Source: Reclinomonas americana ATCC 50394 (lineage: Eukaryota; Jakobida; Jakobea; Jakobida). Taken from it: a DNA stretch of 64,000 nucleotides. The first letter of the stretch is position 1. Each line of letters starts with the position of its first letter. Positions 41,384 to 52,879 of the stretch are shown here, one piece after another. The notes under the pieces were generated by a model. It was given only the letters and a program-made list of their open reading frames with translations. It searched no databases and had not been told where the DNA came from. Position numbers and translations under genes: made by a program. The stretch covers positions 395,004-459,003 of the forward strand of contig PS015022.1 of the NCBI GenBank assembly GCA_048213135.1, written 5' to 3'.

Positions 41384-42825
41384 GCAGCACACAAAGTAGT
41401 GAGAAGCAAGAGAGCGATCAACAGCATGTGGTATTGATCTGTTATCGCGTGTCACGTGTTGTGCAGACGTATGACAAGTATGGTCTGGAGGGTCTGCGTG
41501 GCGGTGGCATGGGAGGTGGTGGTGGTGATATTTTCGACATGCTGTTCCGCGGTGGTCGTCCCGATGGTCCCAGCCGGCCGAAGCGCACCGAGGATTTCGT
41601 GTTCTCACTCAAGTGCACGTTGGAGGATATGTACATTGGTAAGAGAGCACGTTGTCGGATCACAGGTCGGCTGCCTAGTGCTCACGCAGTTTCTGTTTCA
41701 TCTTGGTGGGCAGGCTCACGCAAGCGCATTGCCGTCAATCGCAACCGTGTGTGTGTCACGTGCCAAGGGTGCGTTTCTTGACAGTGTGAGGATGATATGG
41801 GGCAGCAAGCAAGACTGACGTTCACTGTTCGTGCAGCTCGGGCGCCAAGTCCAAGGATGCTGTGAAGCGCTGCAGTGCTTGCAACGGCAAGGGCATCCGA
41901 GTCAGTTGCGTCGCGCGCCCCTCGACCAGCCCACCACTACCTCTCTTCCATGTCTTACATGCACACGCGTACACACACGCAGTCATTCAGCGCATGGGTC
42001 CGCTGGTGCAGCAGTTCCAGACGCGCTGCGACGAATGCCAAGCCAAGGGCTTCACCATTTCTGCGGATCAAGTGTGCGAGAGCTGCAACGGTGCACGAAC
42101 GGTGCCGGAGCGCAAGCTGCTGGAGGTGTTTGTGGAGAAGGTCTGTTGCTCTATTCTCTCGCTCACCCTTGTGCCTTCATCTGAACTCGTTGTTCGTCGC
42201 TTCACAGGGTATGCGCCACGGACAAAAGATCAAGTTTGCAGGCGAGGCCGATCAGATGCCAGAGCACGAGGCTGGTGATGTAGTGGTGGTGTTGGAGCAG
42301 AAGCCGCATGATCTGTTTGAGCGCAAGGAGAACGATCTGGCCATGCTCAAGACCATCAAGCTGGTGGAGGCATTGTGCGGCTTTGAGTTTGTGTTTGAGC
42401 ACTTGGACGGACGCAAGGTGCTGGTCAAGTCGCAAGGTGATGTGGTCAAGGACGGCGATCTGCGCACCATTGTGGGTGGCGGCATGCCATTCCAGCACAA
42501 CGTCATTCAAAAAGGCAACCTGCACATCAAGTTCGCCATTGAGATGCCGACGGCCGCCGACATCACACCGCAGGTGGCTGCGCAGCTCGAAAGGTTGCTG
42601 CCGGCACGACCAGAGCGACCAATGGCCACTGAGGATATGGATGAGGAGGAGCTGCGACGTTGCGGACTTTTATTCTCAAGTTTTCTCTTTTTTGCGAAAT
42701 CGCCACTCACACTCTCAATCACAGCATTCACCCAAGGCGCCAAGTCTTCAGCACATCGCGAGGCATATGACAGCGACGACGACGAGGGTCCGCGCGGCCA
42801 GCGTGTCGGATGCGAGACGCACTAA
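40614..42825 (+). CDS. Class A DnaJ (DNAJA2/Ydj1-like) with CaaX end
   Basis: A canonical type I HSP40. MSRGGSSSEEKDLYEILGV begins the J domain, split over four exons, with YHPDRNPSPEAQEK carrying HPD. A Gly-rich linker (GLRGGGMGGGGGDIFDMLF) precedes the zinc domain: CVTCQGSG, CSACNGKG, CDECQAKG (third repeat lacks one Gly) and CESCNGAR. The CTDs contain GDVVVVLEQKPHDLFERKEN and GNLHIKFAIEMP. GTTGCG donors at 41905 and 42659 join KGIRVI to IQRMGPLVQQF and EELR to PFTQGAKSS, giving the expected family alignment. The tail AYDSDDDEG ends CETH, a likely CaaX prenylation signal comparable to CAHQ in DNAJA2. An intron holds a GA run at 41342-41382. Probably cytosolic, with a prenylated membrane-associated fraction. 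Confidence 0.9.
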
Positions 42826-43148
42826 ACAGGCCGCCCCGGCCGGCCGTTCGTCCGCACCGAGAGCCTGCGTGACGCTCGTTTCTTATTCCTTTCCGTTTAC
42901 AGTTAGACCACCCGGCCGTCGTGGCTGTTGGCGTGCCTAGTTCTTTTCCCCATTTCCTCCCTTTCCGTTGTCTCTATGTGTGTGTGTGTGTGTGCGTGGT
43001 GTTTTTTGGCTTGCAAGAAAAAATTACAACAAGAGTATTTGTGTTAACAGCGTTTACACTCTTTTTTCTGCACAAGGTGTCAAATCAATCATTTCAACCA
43101 AACTACAGCACACACACACAAAACACAAACAGAAGAGCAATACAAGCA
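42826..43148. other. Intergenic region between convergent genes
   Basis: It holds the 3' ends of both neighbours' transcripts. Short GT and CA runs and a T-rich stretch are visible, with no supported gene. Confidence 0.5.
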
Positions 43149-44804
43149 TCACACGCGATCCTGTCGCGTGCGACCAGCACGACCGCCCGCAGGGGTCAGT
43201 GTGCGGCGACTCGCGTCGAGGACCAGCGTGTCCACCATTTTCAAGAACAGCTCCTTGGCCGCCGTGGATTCTTGCTGGAGCAGGGTGGGGACGGAAAACT
43301 CTAGCTGACAGTGCAGCCAGGGACTCACAACAATCACAGCAGTTGATGCCATCATGCTGTGCTCAAACTAGAGAGAGAGAAGGCGGAGAGTGAGTTGGGC
43401 GAAGAAGACGAAGAATGCACATAAACACGGATCATGATCGCGCACCGAATTCACGTAGAGTGCCGACACGTCACACTGCGGCAGCTTCTTGATGCTGAAC
43501 GACGACGGATCCCATTCGCAGCCGAGATGGCTGGTCAGACGTCGTCGCTCCTCCTCCAGTGTAGCCGCCTGGGTGGACTTGCGGTTCTCGAACACGACAC
43601 GGATCTGTCGGGAGCACGTGAGCACACACACACACACACACACATCTCTCGCGCAGCACTGTGGGAGTACACAAACCCGCGGATTGAAGAACGAGTCGTC
43701 CTCCTCATCGTCATCACCACCATCGTCGGTACCGGTACCGGGCGTCGGGTCCACACAATCAAAGCTGACAATGTAGGCCACGTCGGGGATCTTCTTGCTC
43801 GAGTACGTCCACTGCTGCGGTGCGGAGAATGTCACGCCAAGCTCCGGGTCACTGAACGAGTGCCACAGGACGTCCGATGATGCCGGTTCTGGGAGAGGGA
43901 GAAGAATAGGGGAAGGGAGGGAGGGAAGGGGGGAGGGAGGGAGAGGGAAAGGGAGAGGGAGGGAGGGGGAAAAGGGAGAGAGAGGAGAGAGAGAGAGGGA
44001 GAGAGAGGGAGAGACAGAGAGAGACAGAGAGAGAGGGAGACAGAGAGAGAGGGAAAGGGAGACAGGAAGGAGCGAGGAGAACGAGAGGGAGAAGGCGAAA
44101 CAGGGAGGGAGAGGGAGAGACAGAGAGGGAGAAAGAGAGAAGGCGAGGGAGAGGGAGGAAGGAGGGAAACAGGGAAATAGGGAGAGGAGAACGCGAGGGG
44201 GATGGTAACGACACGAAGACGGACACAGAAGACGGAGAGCGAGAGACAGGAAGGAGCGAGGGAGGGAAGAGAGAGAATCAGAGAAGGAGGGAGAGGGGGA
44301 GGGAGGGAAAGAGAGAGTGAGTCATCGCGCACTAATCATGGCAATACACACACGCACGCACGCACCATTGTCACCCGATACCACCCCCTGCGTGGTGTGG
44401 AAAGTGTCGTCGGGTTCGCCAGCCAGCATTTCTTCGTCAGTCTCGTCGAGTGTGGAAAACGATCGGCGCAGTGGCGGCTGTGGCGCCGACGCCAGCTGCT
44501 GCTGCTCCGCCATCCAGTCCGCCAGACGCGTTCGATGGGCGCACATGCAGAACTCACGACCCTCACGGGCCATGGCTGTGAGCTCGCCATTCGCTTCGCA
44601 AACACACAGGGTGAGGTTGGGTCGCCAGGCGGAACACGCTCGTGCTGGCACCGACGCCTTCTGCTGTCGTCGTGGCTGCGGTCGCGGTTGCGCCTGCCTC
44701 TGCGATTGTGCAGCCACGGCGGCCACCACAGTATCCTTGACGGCACGCTGTTGTTGACTGTCGGTCGCAGGCGACACTTCGGTTAATGGTGGCGACGGCG
44801 GCTG

Positions 44805-44835
<31 letters not shown>

Positions 44836-46470
44836 GAAGTCTGATCCTCGGCACCTTCCCTCAAACTGGTGGGTTCGCTGACAGGTTCCTGTGTTGCTGA
44901 AGGCTCGGGAGAGTGGCCGCCGCTAAAGAGACCAATCACCCAGTCCCACGCTGCTCGCAACCATCGGAGCAAGCGGGAAAAGAAGCCCTCTGCTGCCGGA
45001 GACGCCGCCGCCGCCGATGACGACGACGACGACGAAGACGACATCAATTCGCTGTGTGCATCATCTACCGCCTGCCCGACCTGTGGCGACACGAATGTCA
45101 ACACGGGCGACGACGAGCGGCCTCGGGCCGCCGCCACCACAGTTCGACGAGCTCGATCAGAGGCGTCTTCCGCCGCCGCCGCCACTCTCCACTGCACCGA
45201 GGCCGACGACAGCGGTGACGAGGGCGCCGACGATGTCGACGAGCCCGACGATGACGACGACGACGACGAGAACGACGGCTGCGATTGCACCGAGTACGCA
45301 TCGGCAGGCGGCGGCAGCGTCATGGCCGGCACCGCAGGCATCACAGCCGCAGACGACACAGACGACGATCGCTGCGAGGCATGGAGAATGAGCACAGATA
45401 CCAAATCAAAGTCGGCAACTCATCCAAGGCCTCACCGATGACCCTGACGTTTTGTGATGATGATTATGGTGATCATTGTGGTAATTGGTATGGTTATGGT
45501 TGTGACGAGCGCCACTGCCACCTCCACCTCCGCCACCTCCACTCTTCCCAGGACCAGCGGCATTGCTTCCACTTGCACCGCCACCTCCGCCACCTCCGCC
45601 ACCACTCGCACCTCCATGTCGATGATGCCGCGCAGATGCCGGTTTCCCCATGAATACCGCGTGATTGTCGTCTGACAACACATACGACGACTCCTCCTCC
45701 TCCTCCAACTCCAGCGTCGATGTGGACACGGAAGACGCGGAAGACGACAATGGCCGTCGCGGAGACGGAAGCGCCATCAACAGCCGCCCATCATACACAT
45801 CATCAAAGCGCGCAGTCACCGATCGCCAAGCCGCACGCCACCAGCTCTCCGCCTTCAACTGCTTACTCGACGACGCACTCCATCCGCGTCTGGTGTTGTT
45901 GTTGTTGTTGTTGTTAACATGCTGCTGGTCATCGTGACGAGCGAGATAGTGACGCGTGAGCGAGGACGAGGGCACTTCAAAGGCGGAAATGGCGGCCATG
46001 GACGCCGACGGAAGCGAGGCCACGGCCGCCGCCTTGTGCGTGCTGTCGCCGGCCCACTGGAGCACAAGACACGCGCCACTGGCGGCCATCACACACGGAA
46101 CCACAAGCTGTGTGCCCGAGGTGAAGGTGTGTGTGTGTAAGAGCACTTATTTTTGACACTTTTATGTGTAAGTGTATGTGTGCGCGCTCACCGTGGACAG
46201 CGACGAGACCCACTGTTTCGCCTCGACTTTCCCGTGCGTGATGAAGCGTCGCGTGGCGCCCGAGAGCCATGAGCTCACCGGACCGCCACCACCGCGTAAG
46301 AGCAACATGTGTGCGCTCTCTCGCACCTCGACAATGAATGAGAACGAATATTCACCCGACGACAAACATTGACTCACTTTGATGGCTGCGCAGCCGCCGC
46401 CTCCACTAGTGTCGTCATCGGCGTCCTCTGCTGGTATTGTGTGAGTGGGTGTGTGCGTGTGTGCCTCTTT
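43149..46470 (-). CDS. PH-like and PsbP/Mog1-like two-domain protein (5' end missing)
   Basis: The first readable exon has an acidic start (AEDADDDTSGGGG), then SGEYSFSFIVEVRESAHMLL and HGKVEAKQWVSSLSTV, which look like the late strands and C-terminal helix of a PH domain. Long Ser/Gly/His/Asn-rich, presumably disordered exons follow (about 44400-46100), with a Trp-rich amphipathic patch (SRLLRWLRAAWDWVIGLFSG) that could bind membrane. The last exons encode DPELGVTFSAPQQWTYSSKK, then IRVVFENRKSTQAATLEEE, LYVNSFEHSMMAS and LEFSVPTLLQQE with a final helix. The spacing of strand motifs recalls the Mog1/PsbP fold. No ATG is found before the first exon; it probably lies in or beyond the 46700-46719 gap. 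Domain assignments are inference. Confidence 0.45.
43900..44330. repeat. GA/GGGA-rich intron
   Basis: About 430 bases of nearly pure purine on the + strand (GGGAGA, GACAGAGA units) lie within an intron of the PH-like gene. Long Arg/Glu or Ser/Leu readings across it are artefacts of the repeat. Confidence 0.85.
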
Positions 46471-46539
46471 GTCTCTGTGCTGAGTTGCATGCTGTTTCCG
46501 AGATCCATTGGAGGCATTGCTGCGTGCGCGTGAGGTCAG

Positions 46540-46719
46540 TGTGTGTGTGAGGGAGAGGGGAGGGAGGGAGGGAAGGAGAGAGAGGAGAGAGGAGAGAGGG
46601 AGAGAGAGAGGGAGGGAAAGAGAGAGAGAGAGAGAGGAGGAGAGAGAGAGGAGGGAAGGAAGAGAGGAGAGGAGGAGGAGGAGTAGTAGTGTGTGTAGTN
46701 NNNNNNNNNNNNNNNNNNN
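46540..46719. repeat. GA/AGG-rich tract and 20-N gap (46700-46719)
   Basis: The purine tract runs into the gap. It separates the truncated 5' end of the PH-like gene from the 3' end of the FN3 gene, so real exons may be missing here. Confidence 0.8.
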
Positions 46720-46751
46720 AACGCAGTCGTGCCCGACACACCAGTCAGAGT

Positions 46752-49700
46752 CTAGCCAGAGATGGCAGTCGACGCGCCTGTTGCAGTCGTCCATGAGAAC
46801 GCAATCGCCGTGCCAGTGTTGCTGGTCACCGCAAAGTTGGTCTGGTCGTTCGGCACCTGACCCGTCAGCACGTTGTTGTTGAGCTCGAGGCCGTTGCCGA
46901 TGGTGCCGTCGCCAAAGGTGGCCTGCAGCTGCAGCTGAGTGGTCGACGTGCCAATGCCGTTGATGCCGCGCACATCGATGATGTAGTTGGTGGCGTCGGT
47001 GAGGCCGCCGATCACAGCCTGCTGCACCGACGTGGTGTTCTGGGTCAGCGTGCTGGCCGTAGCCGCGCGCCACGACACCTGCCACTGGTTCACGAAGCCC
47101 TGGCCGCCAGTCTCCAGCGGCTGTCCCCAGCTGAGCCAGATCGAGGTCGAACGCTTGAGCAGAAGGTTCGAAGACAGCGACGTTATGCCGCTCGGGCGCT
47201 GCGGCGACGTGGCCGTGGTGATGGTGATGGCCGCCGCAGACCAGGCAGTCTGGTAGCCATTGAACAACGACACGCCAATGCGGTACTTGGTGTTGGAGGT
47301 GAGGCCGTTCACCAGCAGCGACGAGGTGGTCGAGCCGAGCGAGCCAGTGAACTGAGTCACAAACGAGTCCGGCACAAAAGTGGTCGAGGTAACGTTGGTC
47401 AGGTTCTGCACCAGCACCTGCACGCCGACAAAGTTCGCAAAGCCGTCCGAGGTGGACAGCGAGTACTGCGTGCCCGACGCAGTCGACGGGGTCGACACGT
47501 GAAGGTGGCGTAGCCGGAGCCAGTCGACGTCGTGCCAGCCGAGCCGCCAGTGGTCAGAGCCGGCAGCGGGTACGGGCGCACAATCGAGTTGGCAATCTGC
47601 GACAGAGTGCCCGACTGAGCACCGTTCTGCGTCGAGGTCACACCAGAGTCCGAGCGGGTGTTGGTGGCCTGCACGGCGTAGGTGTACGACTTGCCCGGAA
47701 TGGTCGGGAAGTTGAAGTTGGTGGTCAGCGTCGTCCACGTGTACGTGCGGTTGCAGCTGCTGGTGTTCTGCGTCACAACGTAGCCGTTGATCGAGGTGCC
47801 GCCAATGCCAACCGGCGACGCCCACGAGATGTTGGTGATGGTGTCCTGGTAGCAGTTGCCAGAGAAGCCCACACCGAGGGTACCAGCCACAGCAGCGCAG
47901 CCGGCGCTCGAGTTGGTGCCCTGCGAGTTCGCAATACCAGCAGCCAGCGTCGGGGCGGCCGGGGCGATCGGAGCATCGTCTGTGTGTTGGAGATGAGATA
48001 CTGATACTCAAAAGCAGCAGATGATTCCCTATCTCTCTATCAGTCGTTCTCTGCCACTCCCCCATCTCCTCTTTCTTTTTCTTTCCCTTCCCACCCCGTC
48101 CCCTCCCCTCCTTCCCCCTTTCACGCAACTGGTGTTGTGAGTGGTCTGAGTGATCGGGCCAGCAGCCGTGGCCGAGTTGGTCGACGTGGCGGTGGCGTAC
48201 ACCTGGTACGTGTACGACGTGTTGGCCGTCAGCGTCGTGTCGGCAGTGTAAGCGGCGGTGGTCGCCCAGCCAGCCGGCAGGGTCACCGTGCCCACAGACA
48301 CCGGGGTCGCGCTGCCCTGGCCGCCGAAGATCGTGAACACCGTCACGGCATTGGAGCCAAAGTTCTGCGGAATCGTCCACTGCAGGGAGATGTTGGTGAG
48401 GCCGTACTGCGTCACGACCAGGCTGGTCGGCGGGTTCGGCACGACACCGGTGGCAGCCGGCCGCGGAGTGGTGAAGTTGATGGCAGTACTGAACGCGCAT
48501 GTCACCGGGTTGGCGGCAGTGCCAGCCGGGTTGAAGGGCGAGGTCGGGATGGCAATCGAGAACTGGTTGCTGGCGCAGATCTGCAGGTTGACCGAGGTGC
48601 CAGCCGGCAGGCCAGTCACGTCAATGTAGTAGGTCGACAGGTTGTTGCTATACGACGCCGCAGCGCCAGTGCCGTTGGTGGATGGGATGGAGCTGGTGTC
48701 AATGGCATGCGCAACGGCAGAGCCGGATACAGCGGTTACCGACGAGGCGCTGGTGGTCGAGTACACCACACGGTAGTTGGCGACGCTCGGGTTCGGCGTC
48801 GTCAGGTTGCTCTGCGTGGCGCTCGAGGTGGCGGTGTTGGAGCCGCCGACGCTGATCGGGGTCGAGAAGTTGAGCCGCACGCCAGTCGAGAACAGGCGCG
48901 AGTACGCCACACCAGTGGGCGCAGCCGGCACCGCACCGTTGTTGTCGGTGGTGGTCTGAACGGAGCCGGCCGACGAGGCAGTGGTGTTGTTGTTCAAAGT
49001 GACGCGGATCTTGGCCGTGTACTGCGTGGCAGCCACAAAGTTGTTGGCGGTGCCGCTCACAGTGAAGCCGGTGATCTGCTGGTAGAAGCCAGAGTTGTAC
49101 GAGAACAGGCCGAAGAACGAGGTGGCGATGGTGCCAGCGCCAGTCGCGCCGGTGGTGATGGCAGGCTGGTCAGTGCTGGCGTTGGTCACCGTGTAGGCGG
49201 CGGTCGGCGCAGCGGTAGTGTCGCCCGTACCAAAGGTGGCCGGATAGCTAAAGGCGACGACAAACGACGTCGAGGTGACCTGGTCCATAGAGCCAGCGTA
49301 CGGGGCGACCGTGTAGCCAGTCGGCGTGGCCGGTGCACCCGACGCCAGAGTCACCGTCACGGCAGTCGAGAAGGTCAGGCTGGCACCGTTGGCGCCCGGA
49401 GTGCCGCTGCCGTTGTTGTAAGCAGTCGAGATGGCGCAGCTGGTGCCAGTCAGGCCAGTGACCTTGACGAGCACGCGGTTGCGCGACAGACCAGAGCTGC
49501 CGGCCGGGATGCTGAAGTCGGTCAGGTCGGCAATGGTGGTGGCCACCGTCACCGAGCCGCCGCCGCAGTCCGACTCGACGTACCACGACGAAGCACCGCG
49601 AATCACACCCACGTTGGCCGCCACACCCTCCCACTCCACCCACGCCGAGGTCGACGTGACGTAGCGCAGGGTCCAGCAACGACAGTGCCCACAGAGTGGA

Positions 49701-49910
49701 ATCAGAGTGCGTCGCCAGCAGAGCGAGGATTACGTCGACGAGCTCCTTACTGAGGAGTCGCGGATCGGCACGAGGGCACTGCGAGTGGGAGACAATTGTG
49801 AGTGAGAGCATAAGGTGACGGCTTCAACGTACGTGTGACCACATGCGGCTCACCGATTGCGCAGAGGCAGGTGCCGGCGGGCCACACACCATCACAGTGA
49901 AGAGGAACAT
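46752..49910 (-). CDS. Secreted fibronectin-III-repeat protein with two apparent frameshifts
   Basis: The ATG at 49910 gives a signal-peptide-like start, MFLFTVMVCGPPAPASAQS. A normal intron follows, then KELVDVILALLATHSDSTLW. The reading must shift +1 between about 49655 and 49700 to enter the main frame (VTSTSAWVEWEG). That frame runs 1.6 kb and is very rich in Thr, Ser, Ala, Gly and Val, with FN3-type strands such as PTSLVVTQYGLTNISLQWTI, YTYQVYATATST and ISLQWTIPQNFGSNAV. A GTTGCG donor at 48129 joins THNT to DAPIAPAAPTL. Further FN3 units follow, for example ITNISWASPVGIGGTSING. A second +1 shift near 47500 (YATFT into STPSTASGTQYSL) cannot be an intron. The stop at 46752 falls inside an FN3-like unit. 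Likely extracellular; indels in the assembly or a decaying gene explain the shifts. Confidence 0.6.
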
Positions 49911-49934
49911 GCATTTGCACAGAATTCCGGACTC
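49911..49934. promoter_or_regulatory. 24-base spacer between divergent start codons
   Basis: If both starts are right, the FN3 gene (ATG 49910, -) and the next gene (ATG 49935, +) have overlapping 5' leaders, and each promoter lies within or beyond the other's first exon. Confidence 0.3.
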
Positions 49935-50345
49935 ATGTCTGCGACGGCAACACTGTTGTCAGGTGCAACGGGCTGCGCGGACGGGCAAGGCGTGCAAAAC
50001 GAAACGGTGTCAGCGACGACATCGGTCGCTGTAAGAATGGTTGCATCAGTGCCAGCAGGACGGCGACGGCATTGCCAGTCGAGGTCAGCTGTTCGATGTG
50101 GTGCTGCACTGCTCCGCGGCAAAACTCTCCGACACGAGTGGGTCGTGCGACTGCAGAGGTAGAAGGAGAGGGATGAGTGGAAAGGGAGGGTGGAGAGGGA
50201 AGCAGAGGGAAGCAGAGGGAAAGAGAGGGAAGAGAGGGAAGCAGAGGGAAAGAGAGGAAGAGAGGAAGAGAGGAAGAGAGGAAGAGAGGAAGAGAGGAAG
50301 AGAGGAAGAGAGGAAGAGAGGAAGAGAGGAAGAGAGAGAGGAGAG

Positions 50346-50389
<44 letters not shown>

Positions 50390-52799
50390 AAGAGAGGAGA
50401 GAGGGAGAGGGAGTGTAAGTGTGTGTGTAAGAGTGTGCGAGGGTGTGCAAGTGTGTGTATATGTAAGAGAGTGTGTGTGTTCAACTGTGTATGTACATGT
50501 GTGTGTGCATGTGTGTACAAGTGTGTGTGAGAGTGTGCAGTAGTGTGCAAGTGTGTATGTGCATGTGTGTTCTTGTGTTTGCATTGTCGTGTGTTCACTG
50601 ACGGCTTCTTTTTGCAGCCTGGAGCAAGTGGTGCCGGTGATGAGGAGGATCCGGATTTGAAGGCACTTGAGGCGCTGACGAAGCGATTGGCGTCGGAGGA
50701 TTTTGGATTGGGTGGGGCGACTGTGCATTTTTTTGGCATGTGTGGATGAGGTGCTGATTTTGTGTGGTTTAGGTCGGGATTTGCTGGGGGAGGGGATTCG
50801 GGATGAGGATTTGTTGGATGAGTTGTCGGAGGAGGAGGAAGGTGGGAGAAGGGGAAGGGAGGGTTGGAGAGAGGGAGAGAAAGAGAGAGGGTAGGTGCAT
50901 GAAGGGAAAGAGAGATAGAGGGGGGAGGGAAGGAGGGAGAGAGAGAGTGAACGAAGGGAAAGAAGGGAACGAGAGTGCACGATGCGTATGAGAGAGGGAA
51001 TGCAGAATGCACAGGACGGTGAGCGTCGGAGAGAGTGTGTGTGTGAGAGAGAGAGACTGACAGGGAAGGAGGGAAAGAAGGGAGAGGCAAAGAGAGTGCA
51101 TGATGCAGTGAGAGAGGAATGCAGAATGCGGAGTGTTGGAAAGAGAGGGAGGGAGGGAGAAAAAGAGTGCATGATTAGTGTGAGAGGGAATGCAGTGAAT
51201 GCGGAGGTCGGTGAGTTGGAGAGCGAGAGCGAGAGAGAGAGAGACGCACACACGTCAAGCGCGCCTTGCTGTGACGGAAGAGCACAGCGCTTCCGTTCTC
51301 AGAAAGAGAGAGAGAGACTGCTTCCTGGACTGCCGTGTTGAATTGCATGCCTTCTCCTCGACTGCAGACTTCAAGGAGAGCGTGCTGCGAGAGTTCCGCG
51401 AGTTGACGCGGAGTGATGCCGATGTACCGCGGTCGCGTTTGAAAGAGTTGTATCTCGAGTTGATGCGTGGCGGACCGCAGTTCTTGCAAGTTGCGTGCAG
51501 TGCGTAGTGTGTGCGAAAGCTGTCGCTCGAGACTCTCACTCTCCCCCCTCGACTTTGAATTGCAGGACAAGGCGTACGCTGATGCATTTCTGGCCAAGTT
51601 GACGCCGGCGGAGATGGCGGCTGTTATGGATCTCATGCAAAAGGAGCCTGACGAGCTGCTGCGGTTTGTCGTGCGATGAGCCTGTCCGCGCAAAGCGTGC
51701 GTGGCTGCTAAATGTGCCTGTGCTCGACAGCACCTTTGATGGCGATCAGGAAATTCTCGAGGCGCTACGCAATGCACCGTCGGTTCCGTCACTGTTTGGG
51801 GCGGGCGATAAGGGCAAGGGCGCCGGTGCCGATGTATTAGGCGACTTTGATTTCGGTGACTTTGGCGATGCCGACGACACGGACGACGATAGCGGTGGTG
51901 GTGCGTGATCCTCTCTTTTATCTCTCTCTCTGCTCCTCTCTCTCTCTCTCTCTCTGCTCTGCTCTCTGCTCTCCGCTTCTCTCTGCTCTGCGCTCCTCTC
52001 TCTCTCTCTCTCTGCTCTCCACTCCTCTCACCTTCTTCTCTCTCTCTCTTTTTCCCCCGCACTCTCTGCTCTCCACTTCTCTCTGCTCTCTGCTCCTCTC
52101 TTTTTCCTCTCTTTCTCTCTCTCTCTGCTCTCCGCTCCTCTCACCTTCTTCTCTCTCTGCTCTGCTCTCCGCGACTCTCTGCTCTCCACTTCTCTCTGCT
52201 CTCTGCTCCTCTCTCTTTCCTCTCTCTCTCTCTCCTCCCGACACTCACTGGTGCACGGACAGATGACGAGGAGTTGGCGGCCGCCAAGCTCGCCGCTGCG
52301 TCCGACGTGGTGAAGCGCGCCGTGGAGATCTTCGAGAGCGACCTGCTGCGGTATGCGCAGCAACCGGAGGAGTTGATGCGACTGGCCAACTCGCTGCCAA
52401 CGCCGCGAGACCAGAACGAGTTCCTCGACATTATCTTTGCTCAGTACACGCCGGAGCGATTGCAGGAGCGACTCGGCCTGCAGTCCAGGCGGCAGCGCGC
52501 GGAGGAGGAACAAAAGTCGAGGTTTGTGAGGCGATATCTACGTTGAAGGGCTTTTTCATACCTGCTCACTCGCTTGCCGACTCGCTAGGAAACTGCGCGT
52601 CGACAACCTGACCGAGGTTATGGATCCCGACCTGGTGGCGTACATCTTCAAGGAGGTCCTCTCCAAGTTTCGCATTTTCAAGGCGACACCGGCGCGATTC
52701 GACCCGCTGCTGGCGCGTATGAATCCACTGGAGCGACAGGCCTTTGATTCGATGGTCAAGGCGTTTTGGGATGTGACACCAGCCGATCTGAAGCTGTAG
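49935..52799 (+). CDS. Unidentified acidic helical protein
   Basis: Exon 1 (MSATATLLSGATGCADGQG...) ends with a GTAAGA donor at about 50032. A roughly 590-base repeat-filled intron leads to PGASGAGDEEDPDLKALEAL in phase. Further exons give LASEDFGLGRDLLGEGIRDE, FKESVLREFRELTRSDADV, SRLKELYLELMRGGPQFLQ, then (GTTGCG donor at 51490) DKAYADAFLAKLTPAEMAAV. An acidic Gly/Asp stretch (DFDFGDFGDADDTDDD) follows, then IFESDLLRYAQQPEELMRLA and MDPDLVAYIFKEVLSKFRIF, and a C-terminal WDVTPADLKL. It is all-helical and highly charged, with no signal peptide or membrane helix. I do not recognise the family. Confidence 0.65.
50170..50580. repeat. GA/GAAGA and GT repeats in an intron
   Basis: About 50170-50230 has AGCAGAGGGA units, 50235-50335 has about ten GAAGAGAG units, and a pure GA run ends near 50387. 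GT-rich sequence follows to 50580. All of it lies in the first intron of the unidentified acidic gene. Confidence 0.85.
51903..52245. repeat. Degenerate CT-rich tandem repeat in an intron
   Basis: Units like CTCTCTGCTCTCCRCTYCT repeat across about 340 bases with higher-order copies (for example CACCTTCTTCTCTCTCTC at about 52028 and 52141). It lies between the acidic exon and the exon beginning DDEELAAAKLAAAS. Confidence 0.8.
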
Positions 52800-52879
52800 A
52801 TGAAGTCGATTTGCATACCGACGTCCGGTTTTTTATGTTGTTTCTGTGCACTGCATCCCCTTCCGCTCATGCAAGGCGA

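Noticed and set aside
49640-49740. Resemblance of the exon KELVDVILALLATHSDSTLW to the ZSWIM7 N-terminus
   Set aside because: No SWIM zinc motif follows; the reading enters FN3-type sequence instead.
48137-49753. A 538-residue open frame on the + strand opposite the FN3 gene
   Set aside because: It is Arg/Gly-rich, has no family motif and mirrors the codon pattern of the FN3 exon on the other strand, which has clear FN3 strands.
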